Origin: Phymorhynchus buccinoides
Lineage: Eukaryota > Mollusca > Gastropoda > Neogastropoda > Raphitomidae
DNA length: 64,000 nt
Reading direction: 5' to 3'
Assembly: GCA_017654935.2 (NCBI GenBank)
Contig: CM065690.1
Span: forward strand, 26,526,909-26,590,908
Each line of letters begins with the position of its first letter. Position 1 is the stretch's first letter. Positions 32,451 to 43,656 of the stretch are shown here, piece after piece. The notes under the pieces were generated by a model, which did no database searches, was not told where the DNA came from, and saw nothing but the letters and a program-made list of their open reading frames with translations. Made by a program: the position numbers and the translations under genes.

Positions 32451-33930
32451 TCACAATTTCGTCATTTCATTCTTACGTCATCTTATCCATACGTCATTCA
32501 TTCATAAAACCAAAGAGAGTAGGCCATTTCATTCTTACGTCATATTAACCATACGTCATTCATTCACTGAAGCCCTTTAGTAGTGTTTCTTACAACACAG
32601 TCAGCCACTAGGGGAAAATTAGCGCCACCTGTATGCCGCGTATCCCCTTAAACCCCCCCCAAATCTTATGAAAGAAAAGAAAACGCGCGCGCGCACGCAC
32701 ACACGGGCGTGCGCGCGCGGGCACACGAGCACTTTGTATCGAGCTTAGATCTATTTACTGAACAGGTATATGTAAGTCATAAGTCACTTACTCATTCCGT
32801 TATTCCCTTTTTGAAGGCTCATCTACTCGTACTTTCATTCCATCTGGTGGTTTGATTGAGCCGCAATTTTTTTTACGCATTGCCGATTGAGTCAAAAATG
32901 ATGTAATATAATAAATTCATAAGTCAAACACATCTCTCATGAGACACATAGTAGTAAAGATCAAAACAAATAAAACTTCACACTAGTGGGTCTTTAATTA
33001 TTGCTATGGCGAGTCCATTTGACACGATCACTCCCCTCTTTTGTTATGATAGTCTTGCCCAATTTAAATTTGGACCTAATGATTTACTGGTGTGTTGATT
33101 CCATTGCAGAGGCTTTTTAAAAAAAAAAATTATACGGTTCATGTTTCTATTAATAATCTGTTTCCTTTCATAATCTATCCAAGATCAAAATAGCTCACGA
33201 CTTTCTAACTTGGATTGTGGATGGGTATGATTTGCTACGGTGCAGTGGTTAGGATTATTTAGATCTGCATGCAGAGCGTCTGGCTTCTTCGTTGCATGCT
33301 TGATTATCAGCTGATTTTATCTGAAAGAGGTCAAATAGCTCTGACCGAATGTGATAAACATCAAGGTCTCGATAGATAGGATAAAAGCAATATCCAATTG
33401 CAAAGTCCTAATAACTTATAATGAACAATGAAGTAGGCACGTGTGTGTGTGCGTGTGTGCGTGTGTGCGTACGTGTACGTGTGTGCGCGAGTGCCTGTGT
33501 GACACAGTGTGTGTATGTGTGTGTGTGTGCGCGCGCGCGCGTGAGAGACAGAGAGAGAGAGAGAGAGAGATATATATATGAAATCAAATACAACAACATA
33601 TTCACCGCCAAAAGTATGCTTTAATTTGCTCTGTTATAAATAATATAATATATACACTAACAATATTCTTCTAGCATAGTGTATTATGTCAACTAAAGAA
33701 CATGACTGAAAGCAAAAATGGTGTATCAGTTCTTCTAAACTTTGTTACAATAACGAACTTTGGTTTGAAAGAACATCTTTATAAAAAATAAAACAAAAAC
33801 CAACAACAGGAAGTTAATAAAAAAAATTGTCTGCAGGCTACAGGAAAGACTAATAATGTACTGTTATTGTACCCCGAGGTACGGTCCTTTCTCTTTCTTC
33901 TTACATCGCACACATTATATTATAGTAGGC
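32451..33930. other. Intergenic DNA downstream of the transporter gene
   Basis: A duplicated CATTCATTC/TTACGTCAT theme at 32450-32570, a GC/CA dinucleotide run at 32683-32722 and a GT-CG-GA microsatellite at 33440-33580. 33600-33930 is AT-rich and probably includes the transporter's 3' UTR; no clear polyadenylation signal was identified. Confidence 0.45.
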
Positions 33931-36285
33931 CTAGTGTGAATGAGAGTTAGTGTTTGATTTTGTTGGAAAGACCAACTTGGCGAAGTCTTTTATCATTTGT
34001 CTAGGCAAACTGACTTTATTAACAGGATTCCAAGACTGCGAAGCAGAGGCGTCCAGAGAATAGCGGTTCGAGTCTGTGAACGACCTGGCTCCTGCGAGGC
34101 GAGTGTCCTCTGGAACAGGGAGTGTCTCTAGGCCTGCTTCAGTGTCCAGCGAGTGTTGGTCTGTCATCTCGGGAAGGTTCACAGTGTCAACAGTGTCAGA
34201 GGCAATGTTTTCGGTGGGTGAACTGGCAGGAAGTTTACTTCGGGACATCTGGGCAAAAATATCTGCAGAAAAGGCAGTGAAAGGGATTGGGGGTATAGGA
34301 ATGCTGAGTGTTGAATAGTCTACTACGCCAGCGTCTGTTGGGGCAGAGTCAGCAGGATGAGCCTCTCCTTCAGCAGGAAGAGTACGGTCGAGGACGTCCA
34401 TATTCTGCTGACCCTTGATAGGCCTGGGACCGGGCGTGCTTTCTGGTGCTAAGATGCCACTCCTTGCATTATGAGCAGCGATCCATAGGTTTCTGTCTTT
34501 GAGCAACACAGGGCCCCAGATGTCTGTCGGTTTAATCAATGAGCGAACACTGGCTAGGAAATTGCCCTTCTTGCTCACTAGGCCGTACACAATGTACACT
34601 GGTGTTGGTGCTAAAATTATACAGCTTATCGTCAGCTTCAAAGCACCTTCTATGGTGGTGGCCTTTGAAACTACTTTGCTAAACGCTTCAACGATGTTGT
34701 ACAGCAGGAACAAGGGGCAAATGATCGTCCAAGACAGACACAAACAAGGTTTTACTATATCCCAGGGAATACATCCACAGACTGTGTGCCCCACCATCTG
34801 GTTGATGTCCTCTAGATAGCGATTGGCCCCATAGACCCACGCCAGAGAAATACACTGGAGAAAGGCCAGCACGAAAAGGTTAAAGGAGAAAATACCCTGC
34901 TCCAAGATTTGTATAATATAGAAGCCACCATCGGTAACAAGAGGAAGTTCCAGCAGGAAGTAAACGGCACACAATGTCCCCAGGAAGAGGTGCTTATGTT
35001 GCCTTAGCATAGGATATAAATCAAGCGCAGATGTGAGAACAGTCTGAACATAAACCATTGACGAGGAGACCCCAACAATGAAAATCATCAAGAAAAATAA
35101 TGCCGACCACAGAGGGCCCCAAGGAGATTCAGCCAATGCATGAGGGAAAATGACAAAGCCAAGGTTGTTTCCTCCACCTTCCAGTTCTGAAAGAGGAACA
35201 TGCAGTCTCTTAGATACAGAGCCTAGCACAGCAAAAATGATACAGCCAGACAAAATACTGACAAGCGCGTTTGAAAACGCGATCACAAATGCATACATGC
35301 AACAGTCTCCTCTGAAAGTGTTGAAGCTTGCCATACATAAGAGTACTCCTGTGTTCACGGATAAAGTGAAAAATACTTGATTAGCCGCATCCAGCCATAC
35401 TTTGGTGTGGAACATGCTCTCGATATTTATTCCGAAGTAAAAACTAAGACCGTCTGCTGCTCCGTCCAGGGTCACGGCTCTTACCAGCTGCATGCCTAAA
35501 GCGATAACAGTGTAAATAATTGCTCCGTACAACACTTTGACAAGACTTCGAAGTCCCCAAAACAAGGCCAAACCATTGACGAGCCAGACCACAAATATGC
35601 AGCCAAACATATCCCAGTGTATTTTGCCAAGGTTAAATAAACTAATGCCTTCCTTGCCTATTCCCAGAACGCTGTTTGTCAAGTAATCAAGGGCAGGCAG
35701 CTTTCGTTGGATGTTGTGGTTATAAGCTAGGGTTGAGTTCCATAGAGCTTTGATTTTTTGGGGTGGCAAACTAGAGTTGTAACAAGCTCCATCATCGCCT
35801 ATTGTCCATCCACGTTTCCTGCATATGTAGCTTGAGGTTACATTTAGAAAGTCAAAGCAATAGTCAGAAGCCCATTCCCTGTTACAGGTTTTCCATGGCA
35901 GATGGAGATGGAGAGACTTAACAACGTAGAACAGTGACCACGCAAGGTACACCTGATAGAAGATATTAGACAACGTTGCCAAGACCACCGAGCTAACACC
36001 AACTCCCTTGAAAAATGGAGAAAATTCCCAACAAGTTGCTGGACCCGTGCTTGTGAACTGTCCCAGGAACAGCTCCATACTGACCAATGGAATGCCGATG
36101 ATGAACATTGTTATGAAATAAGGGATGAGAAAGGAGCTGTCCTTCTGTTTGACAACAAACACGGGAAAACGAAGTACGTCGCCTAATCCAACCGTAGCTC
36201 CTACCAGAGAAACAACAAAGTTCATCTGGCTTTCCCATTTTCCTCTGACGTATTTGGGAAAGAGTTTCCTCAACATTGTCAACAT
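33931..36285 (-). CDS. Divergent SLC6-family (neurotransmitter:sodium symporter) transporter, intronless
   Basis: 784 codons in one exon. The fold is that of SLC6 plasma-membrane solute symporters: TM1 with VSLVGATVGLGDVLRFPVF (residues 25-43); TM3 YQVYLAWSLFYVV followed by LPW and a C134/C143 pair matching the conserved extracellular-loop-2 disulfide; TM5-TM6 with LDGAADGLSFYF and VWLDAANQVFFTLS; SFNTFRGDC; TM8 GVSSSMVYVQTV. N-glycosylation sites at N148, N170 and N183 lie in the long loop. Key deviations: the sodium-site Asn of GLGN is Asp36, the usual W after it is Leu38, the NGGG turn is KQKDSS, and LDSS of TM8 is VSSS. The cytosolic tail of about 180 residues is Ser/Pro/Thr-rich. Substrate cannot be predicted. 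Absence of introns suggests an old retrocopy or intron loss. Confidence 0.92.
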   Translation of the reverse strand: MLTMLRKLFPKYVRGKWESQMNFVVSLVGATVGLGDVLRFPVFVVKQKDSSFLIPYFITMFIIGIPLVSMELFLGQFTSTGPATCWEFSPFFKGVGVSSVVLATLSNIFYQVYLAWSLFYVVKSLHLHLPWKTCNREWASDYCFDFLNVTSSYICRKRGWTIGDDGACYNSSLPPQKIKALWNSTLAYNHNIQRKLPALDYLTNSVLGIGKEGISLFNLGKIHWDMFGCIFVVWLVNGLALFWGLRSLVKVLYGAIIYTVIALGMQLVRAVTLDGAADGLSFYFGINIESMFHTKVWLDAANQVFFTLSVNTGVLLCMASFNTFRGDCCMYAFVIAFSNALVSILSGCIIFAVLGSVSKRLHVPLSELEGGGNNLGFVIFPHALAESPWGPLWSALFFLMIFIVGVSSSMVYVQTVLTSALDLYPMLRQHKHLFLGTLCAVYFLLELPLVTDGGFYIIQILEQGIFSFNLFVLAFLQCISLAWVYGANRYLEDINQMVGHTVCGCIPWDIVKPCLCLSWTIICPLFLLYNIVEAFSKVVSKATTIEGALKLTISCIILAPTPVYIVYGLVSKKGNFLASVRSLIKPTDIWGPVLLKDRNLWIAAHNARSGILAPESTPGPRPIKGQQNMDVLDRTLPAEGEAHPADSAPTDAGVVDYSTLSIPIPPIPFTAFSADIFAQMSRSKLPASSPTENIASDTVDTVNLPEMTDQHSLDTEAGLETLPVPEDTRLAGARSFTDSNRYSLDASASQSWNPVNKVSLPRQMIKDFAKLVFPTKSNTNSHSH

Positions 36286-36318
36286 TGTAGATGATAGATA
36301 TAGACTGTGTGCATCACA

Positions 36319-37992
36319 TGTGGCCTTGAGTTAGATTGCCGTTCCGTTATGGTTCCCCTTTTTTCTGTGTGCCCTGTATAAAACACAGACCGACCTAAGA
36401 TGCACGTTCCACACAAAAATAGTTGTATAATTGAAGCAGTGATGTTCTCAGCAGACTTGGACCGTACCGTCTTCACCTTTCCTCTGAAAGCTGATCAATT
36501 CACGTTCATTTGAAATGAAGCCTCACAGAAAGTTGTTGAACATAAGCCACCCCAAAACGTCACATTCTGTGCGTCATAGATAATGCGCGTCATCCTAAGA
36601 CTTATAAACGTCATCCTAACTAAGTTAAAGACCAATCAAACTCATAAATTTCAAAGCCGTATTTGGAGTGTAGTCTAGTTTGAGGTTGGAATACATTTTG
36701 GATCCCAATTCCTTCTTAGTTCTAGGCCATCTTTCTTTGTTACACACATATAAAAAGGAGCAATTTAATGTTTTAAAAATTCAATCCTTTCTTCATTTGT
36801 TTACAATAACATTTTTCAAGCAACATCAGAGCAATTTTACCCTGCAATAATGTTGAAGATGTTTCAATTATGCTAACCTCTGGATAAGTCTACAGATTTA
36901 TTCTAACCTATATAGTAGACTCCGCATAAGTCGACCTCGGATAATTCGACACTTCGGATTAATCGACCCTAAGGCCACAAGCCTTCTTTATCTCTGTAAA
37001 AATAAATCATCGGATAATTCGACCATTTAAACACAAACTCTCCTCGGATAAGCTGACCATCATCACAAACCCCCACCCCCTCTGGTAAACAAAAAGTTCG
37101 ATTTATTTATGGGGAGTGTCCTGTAGTTACTTAATTGCGTTCCAATGACGTCAACTTTATTTTGACGCATTTAAATTTTAATGTTGCAAACAGTTGTTCC
37201 AGGGGCGTAGCAAGCCGTCTAGAAGTGGTCAGGCTAAAATGACGACTTGGGAGAGTTGGGGAGAGGGGAGGGAGTATTGTTTGAATGTAAAAGATGCAAT
37301 GGAAGCCTCTTATGGGAGAACACGATGTGGATTTGCAATCCATTCGTCCTCTAGTCAAACCTTGAGTGTAGCCATCGATTCAATCACTCCAACTGCACCC
37401 CCTGTTTATCATCCACGCACCTACATGTATGCCAGTCCGTCGTTTCCGACCATGGCTGCCAGACAGCAGTCAGGCAGATGCTATTCCGTCGGGCTGGGCT
37501 AGAATTTGTTTATAGTGGTGATGCCTTACCTTGGGTACATCCCAACTCTCTCAGCCAAACAATATTTTGAGGACATCTGGTGTTGGGGAAGGTCTCCAAA
37601 TGACAACCAATCCCTTTGGCTGCAGCACTACAGCCAGTGCTAATGCCCCCTAGTTTGAGAGCCATAGTCTTTCACAAAACAATAAACTATCATGATTTTC
37701 CACTACTGTAGAAAATCATCAACCGACATACTCTTAACATAAATCTCCAATACGACGGTCATGGACATGACTGCAAGAAGAAGAAGAAGAAAGGCAATAA
37801 TCATTCAAGACAAAAAAAAACTGCTTTTTTTTTTTTTACACCATGCCCTCAGGCAAAATTAAAAGAAAAGAAAAACTGAAACACAGACGAAGTTAAGAAA
37901 CGGGAAAGAAAACAACCAAAGAATGAAAAAAATGCAAGTGCACAGAGTAGAAACAGGTCTGCGCGTTGGTTGGGTCTGTGCGTACACGTACT
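36319..37992. other. 5' flank of the transporter and repeats
   Basis: No gene. 36908-37040 contains four CGGATAA(T/G)(T/C)(C/T)GACC-type words, as in pogo/Tigger terminal regions, but no matching opposite end was found. 37430-37530 is a partial copy of the repeat at 27621. 37790 has an (AAG)n tail resembling a retroposon end. Confidence 0.5.
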
Positions 37993-38113
37993 TGTGATGC
38001 ACACAGTCTATATCTATCATCTACAATGTTGACAATGTTGAGGAAACTCTTTCCCAAATACGTCAGAGGAAAATGGGAAAGCCAGATGAACTTTGTTGTT
38101 TCTCTGGTAGGAG
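37993..38113 (+). pseudogene. Perfect 121-bp inverted copy of the SLC6 gene's 5' end
   Basis: Identical over 121 of 121 bases to the reverse complement of 36198-36318. It contains the two in-frame ATGs (38026 and nine bases on), the first 29 codons of the transporter and about 33 bp of leader. Similarity ends sharply on both sides. The frame continues seven codons into unrelated sequence and stops inside the hairpin at 38124. It is a truncated gene fragment in opposite orientation. Confidence 0.9.
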
Positions 38114-38123
38114 GGGTGCGTAG

Positions 38124-38181
38124 CGCAATCACTACGTAGCGATAGAACTACCAGTAGTGCTATGGACACGTAGTGATTGCG
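38124..38181. repeat. 58-bp hairpin next to the gene fragment
   Basis: CGCAATCACTACGT (38124-38137) and ACGTAGTGATTGCG (38168-38181) are perfect complements, and the inner ATAGAACTAC/GTAGTGCTAT pairs nearly perfectly. It begins 10 bp after the SLC6 fragment breaks off, so it may mark the rearrangement point. Confidence 0.8.
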
Positions 38182-39526
38182 GGATGCAAGGGAGTTGGGA
38201 TGGGAGGACAGCAATATTATTTTGACATATTAGATCTACACGGTACGCATCACCAATACACCCAGGGGGATCGAGGCATGGTCTACGCGTACACCCGTAC
38301 ACTGCTTCCAAAATAAGGCCTGGGATGTTGTACACTTACCCATGCGTTCGTCATGCATTCTATTAACCAATTTGTTGTGCACTTTATGCATATTATACAT
38401 TTATACGTAACCATGGCAATTTTCGCCCCACACTAAGTGCGTTAAAGGAAATCATTAGTAAAACAAGAGGCAAAGCCTGCAAGGCTCACGTCTGATTTTT
38501 ATTACTATAGCAGGCATGGGAATTCCCATGACAATTCCCATGCCTGTATAGAGATAATACTGTTATGTAGACACTTGTGCATCTGAAAACAGAATTAATT
38601 TTTATTTTACTGTGTAAATTAAAATTATTTCTATGCACCCCTACCCCTTTCTTTAAAATTTAATTATATGTATGCGCATGTAACATATTGGAGCCCTATT
38701 TTTATTTTTGGCAAACAAGTAAAATTGAAAAGCATATTGACCAAGCTTTCAGAAAAAACATAGTGGGGTAAGGGGGGTCTACGGACACCTGTAGTAGGCC
38801 TAGTCTTTGCCTGTGGGTCTAAGCCTCTTACTCTTAGAAAATTAATAATTGAAGTTGCGTGATCTGTTACTGTTTTAAACTGATTGTTCATGCGATGAAA
38901 ACTTGTTCCACATCATCTACATTTCTGTAAGATATTTTATATTAGTCCTAATATTTTATTTTCGTTTCGTTAATCCCCCCCCCCCCCCCCCCTCTGCCAC
39001 AAAGCAAAGGTCAAGGTCACAGCCAGCAAGCTCATCCATGTTTATCTTCCCCTGTACAGTCTTTGCTCATGGTACAGTCTTTGTGGTGATCAATCGTCTA
39101 GGCCTAACAAAGGATTCGTACGTCGAAGGCAGTGAAATCGACGAACCCTGGATTTTCCGTATTTTTTTTTTCAAGACTGAAATGAATGTGGGCTAAATGT
39201 AAGTACGTCGTCTTGATTATGAGGTAAGGCATGGACTCTAGGCCTAGGCCTTGTTGCCGGAAGTGCAGTAGGCTAAGTTATGCGCAGAGATGATGTGCAA
39301 ATGAACACGAACAACCGTTACTCAAAGGCGCAAATAAAGCTAAACAACCGGGCCGTCAACGCACACACTCGGTACATCCATTTGTTACAGAAAATATAAG
39401 TTGACGACGTTAAAATGTACCTATTTGTACACACCTGAAGTCTTGTGTTTCTTTTTAAAGAGCGTTTTTGTATATCTAATGGAGAGTCTTCTTTCCAGTA
39501 TGTATCTCCTACTCGGTACAACACAA
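38182..39526. other. Intergenic DNA, no gene seen
   Basis: AT-rich, with GGCATGGGAATTCCCATG palindromic words near 38513-38550 and a poly(C) at 38976-38992. AGGCAAAGCCT near 38467 also occurs at 12477. Confidence 0.4.
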
Positions 39527-39945
39527 CAGTTACAGTAATCTCTGCAACAAATGATTTTCTTTCTTTTGTTCCTTACCGATGTATCTGACTGCTTTGATCG
39601 CCATGACTTGAAGGCTCACGTCAAAATCAAGTATCCTGCTAACTTTAACCCTCTAACATGTTATGTTTTTTTGAGAAAATGACAACGTTAAAGTTTCAGT
39701 GGAGAGTGAGAGTCTTCTTTAGTTTGAAGAGTGTGACTGAGTCAAGGTTAAAGGTTGCACAACAGTAATCTCTGCAACAAATGATTATCTTTATTTTGTT
39801 CTTTATCAATGTATCTGACTGCTTTGATCGTCGTGACTTGAAGGCTCACGTCAAAATCAAGTATCCTGCTAACTTTAACCCTCTAACGCCTTATATGTTT
39901 AGAGAAAATGACAACGTTAAGGTTTGAGTTAAGGTTAAAGGTCGG
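39527..39945. repeat. 230-bp direct duplication
   Basis: The block from CAGTAATCTCTGCAACAAAT through GTATCTGACTGCTTTGATCG to TTTAACCCTCTAAC occurs twice, offset by 230 bp (marker at 39581 and 39811), with about 90 percent similarity by eye. Confidence 0.85.
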
Positions 39946-39957
39946 GGCCACGGACGC

Positions 39958-39959
<2 letters not shown>

Positions 39960-39996
<37 letters not shown>

Positions 39997-40134
39997 ACAA
40001 CCGAACATGTACGATACTATAGACTCACTTTGTTTTAAAAAACGACGTGAGCCAATGAGTAGATTCATATATTACCGTCTAACTCCGTGAAATTACGTAT
40101 TTTCCGTTTACACACACACGCATACATACACACA

Positions 40135-40169
<35 letters not shown>

Positions 40170-40340
40170 TTATGTGATTATCTACATCTAAGCTAGATCT
40201 CGATTCTAGATCTTTTCACTTAGAACGCATCTATTTTAGATTTAGCAAGATCTATTTTAAAAAAACACGACTCTCTCTCTCTCTCTCTCTTCTTCTTCTT
40301 CCAGTAATGTCTGTTGTAAAAGATAGCGCTCGATCTTTCG
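39960..40340. repeat. CA, GA and TCTAGAT-type simple repeats
   Basis: (CA)n at 39960-39992, (GA)n at 40139-40165, imperfect AGATCT words at 40180-40255 and (CT)n at 40271-40290. No gene. Confidence 0.7.
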
Positions 40341-40574
40341 TAGGGGAAGACGGGGTAAAAAGCGCATGGGCGGGTAAGAAGCCCACCCCAATTATCTCAT
40401 GAAATGAAGCAAATTTCAGTCTCATTTTGCCCATGAGACGAGCATGTAACATAGTCTAGTAACATGTCTAGCATTCGTCTCATGGGCAAATTTGACTGAA
40501 ATTTTCTTTATTTCATGAGATAATTGGGGTGGGCTTCTTATCCGCCCATGCGCTTTTTACCCCGTCTTCCCCTA
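40341..40574. mobile_element. Fold-back TA-MITE, full-length copy
   Basis: Nearly the entire 234 bp is a palindrome. TAGGGGAAGACGGGGTAAAA starts it and the reverse complement ends it. Arms of about 100 bp (including CACCCCAATTATCTCATGAA) face each other around a centre of about 35 bp. A TA stands at each end. There is no coding capacity. Confidence 0.9.
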
Positions 40575-41930
40575 CCCATGTATATCAGGCAGGTGATGTA
40601 TGTTTGTGATTGAAGCGGTAACCCAGGCAACAACAAAGAGCTACTCCGCAGTTACAATAATATATTAACATATTTGTAGAATTAGTTTCGGAACTTATAT
40701 GAACGTAATACTAACAATGTCCACCTGCCGTTTATCGGCAATTATTGACATCTCTCTCTCTCTCTGTGTGTCTCTCTGCATGCGTACACACGCATGTCTG
40801 TCTGTTTGTGTGTGTATGTCACATGTATGTGTGTGCGTGCGTATGTGTATGTGTTTGCTCAACTGATTTGGCAGCATGTCGCATCTGCACTCATATAACA
40901 GGAGGCTGTCTGAGCAAAGACTTGGTCTGAGTGATCAACGAAGTGGAAGAGATTAATTGAGCAAAGATCAGTCTCGGATTGTCTTGTCTCAACCTAGTTG
41001 TCAAACAATCATGTTGTAAGCTTGTCTACAAATACGTGATTGTGATAGTTTTAATAAATTTTATCAAAATTTTAATACTTTTTAGTAACGTCTTGATATA
41101 CAAGCAAACCCTATGCCTCCCGATCAATCGAACCGAGAATGGATCATGAGTACCAAGTGATGGGAAGTAACTCCGAACGTCACACCAAAAATCACCCAGA
41201 ATAAAGTCTAACTCACATTTAATTTCTGAAAGATGCATATTGAATAGCAATGATGATATTTTTATTCCAAAGCTAACACACTGTCACACAACAAACCATG
41301 AATTGGAATTAAAAAAATCCGTAATGGCGCTCCGAGCATCCACCGAGTCAATACTGCGCACGTCACGTGGAAAGGAGAAAACTTTTGGGGTGTGGCGGTG
41401 TATTTTTACCTCTATGAGATAAGTAGTCCTAGCCGGAAGTAGTCCTAGCGTAGCCAATCAGAATCGTTTGTTTGTCCGCCATTGTGAATTTTACGGATTA
41501 TGGATTTATGGACTTGTACATCGATTTATCGGCAAATATGTAGATTTACACCCTCCTGCTCTATTTTTTGGTTCTTTCCGTGGTTAGGGTTAGGGTTAGA
41601 TAGGTACAGTTCTCATGCGAGAGGTAGATATTTAATGACAGGTACTTATTTATCATAACAGGGGGTCACTTCGAACTTAATCCGTTCAAAAAGACTAGTG
41701 GGTGCTTTCCCTTGCTGTAAAAGCCAAAAACGGACCAGCGAGACTGAGGTAAAGGAAGCACTGACTTAGTATATTGCATTGTGGGTAGGGCAGAAGTGAA
41801 AGTGAAACTACTAGACCGGGCGCGTTCAGCGGGCGCAATCGGCGCTACGGGAGCCAATGGTAAAAATAAAATCGGTCAGATCTGGCGTCTGTAGCCTTGA
41901 GAGAGTTGTCCATATGTAGATCTGCCTATC
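40575..41930. other. Intergenic DNA with short telomere-like motif
   Basis: No gene. 40751-40860 is a CT/GT-rich simple repeat. 41584-41601 holds about three TTAGGG-type units, too short to mean a telomere. Confidence 0.4.
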
Positions 41931-42470
41931 TTGAGCTTCGTAAAATCAGTTCTGTTCGTCACTATCTCTCCACATGATGCCACTAAAACCTTAGTCTGTG
42001 CCTTTGTCCTTTCTAAAATAGATTACTGCAACTCTCTTCTCGCTGGCCTTCCCAAGTACCTTCTTAACAGACTTCAGAGAATCCAGAACAACGCTGCACG
42101 ACTGGTCCTCAAATCCTCCAAATTCGAACACGTAACACCTCTTCTCTATGAGTTGCACTGGCTGCCAATCTGTGAAAGGATTGAGTACAAGATTTCCGCT
42201 CTTAACTTTGCTGTCATTTCTGGCTCTGCTCCTAGTTACCTGTCTGATCTTCTTCACACTTACACACCCTCTCGTCAGCTCCGTTCTTCCTCTGATTCTC
42301 GTCTTTTGCAGCTTCCCCTGGTTAAAACAAAAACTTACGGTGAAAGACCCTTTTCTTGTCAGGCCCCAGCTACTTGGAACAAACTACCACCATATCTCAG
42401 ACATTCCAACTCTCTGTCAATCTTTAAGGCCAATCTGAAAACACACTTCTTCTCTCAGCAATAATGTTCG
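41931..42470 (+). mobile_element. CR1-like LINE 3' coding fragment, open frame
   Basis: An uninterrupted 177-codon frame for the C-terminal part of a non-LTR reverse transcriptase: LVCAFVLSKIDYCNSLLAGL, RIQNNAARLVLKSS, LHWLPICERIEYKI, RQLRSSSDSRLL, TWNKLPPYLRHSNSLSIFK. It is close in motif spelling to the fragment at 189-758. It begins inside the polymerase and so is 5'-truncated. It is followed at once by a CG/GT microsatellite. Confidence 0.85.
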
Positions 42471-42550
42471 CAATCTCAGCATCACTTATTGAAATGCTAT
42501 GGGTCTGCGTGAATGATGTGTGTGCGGATGGGGAGGAGAGGATTGGGGAG

Positions 42551-42640
42551 CGAGCGCGCGCGCGCGCGCGTGTGTGTATGTGTGCGTGTGCGCGTGTGCG
42601 TGCGTGTACGTGCGTGTGCGCGTGTGCGCTCGTGCGCTCC
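42551..42640. repeat. (GC)n-(GT)n microsatellite
   Basis: Alternating purine-pyrimidine DNA directly before the Cys-rich exon; such sequence is prone to form Z-DNA. Confidence 0.9.
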
Positions 42641-42644
42641 CGAG

Positions 42645-42776
42645 GCATCCAAGGTCTGCCGGGAGCTTGTCTCCTGCAAATGTCAGAAGGGCTGCATCAA
42701 GAAGTGCAAGTGCAACAAGGCCAGGCTGGAATGCACACCACTGTGTGCTTGCGACGGGGAGTGCTCTGAGAACTGA
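42645..42776 (+). CDS. Orphan terminal exon, Cys-rich CXC-like domain
   Basis: Encodes 43 residues: ASKVCRELVSCKCQKGCIKK, then CKCNKARLECTPLCACDGEC and SEN before a stop. The CxC-x3-C-x3-CxC-x5-xC-x3-CxC spacing resembles tesmin/TSO1 CXC-type zinc-binding tails found in DNA-binding and transposon-derived proteins. A CCCGAG acceptor is possible just before it, although the upstream tract is GT/GC microsatellite. AATAAA at 43030-43035 could end the transcript. No partner exon was found, because LINE sequence lies directly upstream. Confidence 0.55.
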   Translation, partial: ASKVCRELVSCKCQKGCIKKCKCNKARLECTPLCACDGECSEN

Positions 42777-43160
42777 ACTCACAAACTTAAGATGAAGATT
42801 CTGAACTGTTCCAGACAGTACACAGGGACTGTAAAACAGTGAACTTATCTGCACATTTGCATTTAGCAGATTATGTGTTAATTAACATGATAATTAAATG
42901 TAGCAGAAGTACAGAAGTATAACATTTGAAATGCCCAGGATTGATTTGATAAGAGCAAGCCACCACAATTATCACTATCTGGTTCTGTTATTGTTGTTGT
43001 ATTATCGATATAATTAGCATAATTGTGTTAATAAATTTGTTATTTGGCATCTTAATTGGCGTGGGCAGTGTCCATGAATAGCTATTGACAGAGAGAGGAA
43101 GAAGGACAGATAACATTTCCACAACTTAAATGAATCTAGCCTATTCACAATAGTAGTGCG

Positions 43161-43503
43161 GTTTACCTAGGATATTTAAACCTATTGTGCATTTTTTTTA
43201 ATAAATCCACCAATTTTGGCACAGCAGCATCTCCCAAAATGTGACTAAGAGCTATCTGGCATGTCTTGATTCAAAACATTCAATAAACATTCACTAAAAC
43301 CTTCAGCAGCAAACTTTATCTCATTTCTGTGTGTCTTTTGGGTGTCTGCTGGCAGCCATTTTGGAAAATGGCCGCCATGGCCGCCAGGGGGCAGTTGGTC
43401 GATGGCTGCACATCCAAATTTGTTTATAATATATTGGTCTACCTCTGTGCCAAAATTGGTGCTTTTATCAAAAAATGCACAATAGGTTCAAATATCCCAG
43501 GAC
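43161..43503. mobile_element. MITE with about 60-bp inverted ends
   Basis: 43161-43223 and 43445-43503 are inverted copies at about 85 percent (GGATATTT(A/G)AACCTATTGTGC, CACCAATTTTGGCACAG). The centre holds a perfect GCCATTTT-GG-AAAATGGC stem and GGCCGCCATGGCCGCC. No coding capacity. Confidence 0.7.
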
Positions 43504-43590
43504 TATACACTAGGACAGAAGGAGATAAATGAGTAGAAGAGAAGGATAACTATATCAGCTTTTTACAGGCTTTCTCTTCTTCCCATCACC

Positions 43591-43591
43591 C

Positions 43592-43654
<63 letters not shown>
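43591..43654. repeat. (CT)n microsatellite
   Basis: About 64 bp of pure CT repeat. The flanking 43655-44090 holds no gene. Confidence 0.95.

Positions 43655-43656
<2 letters not shown>

Noticed and set aside
41580..41605. Telomeric TTAGGG repeat
   Set aside because: Only about three units; too short to be more than chance or a tiny interstitial remnant.
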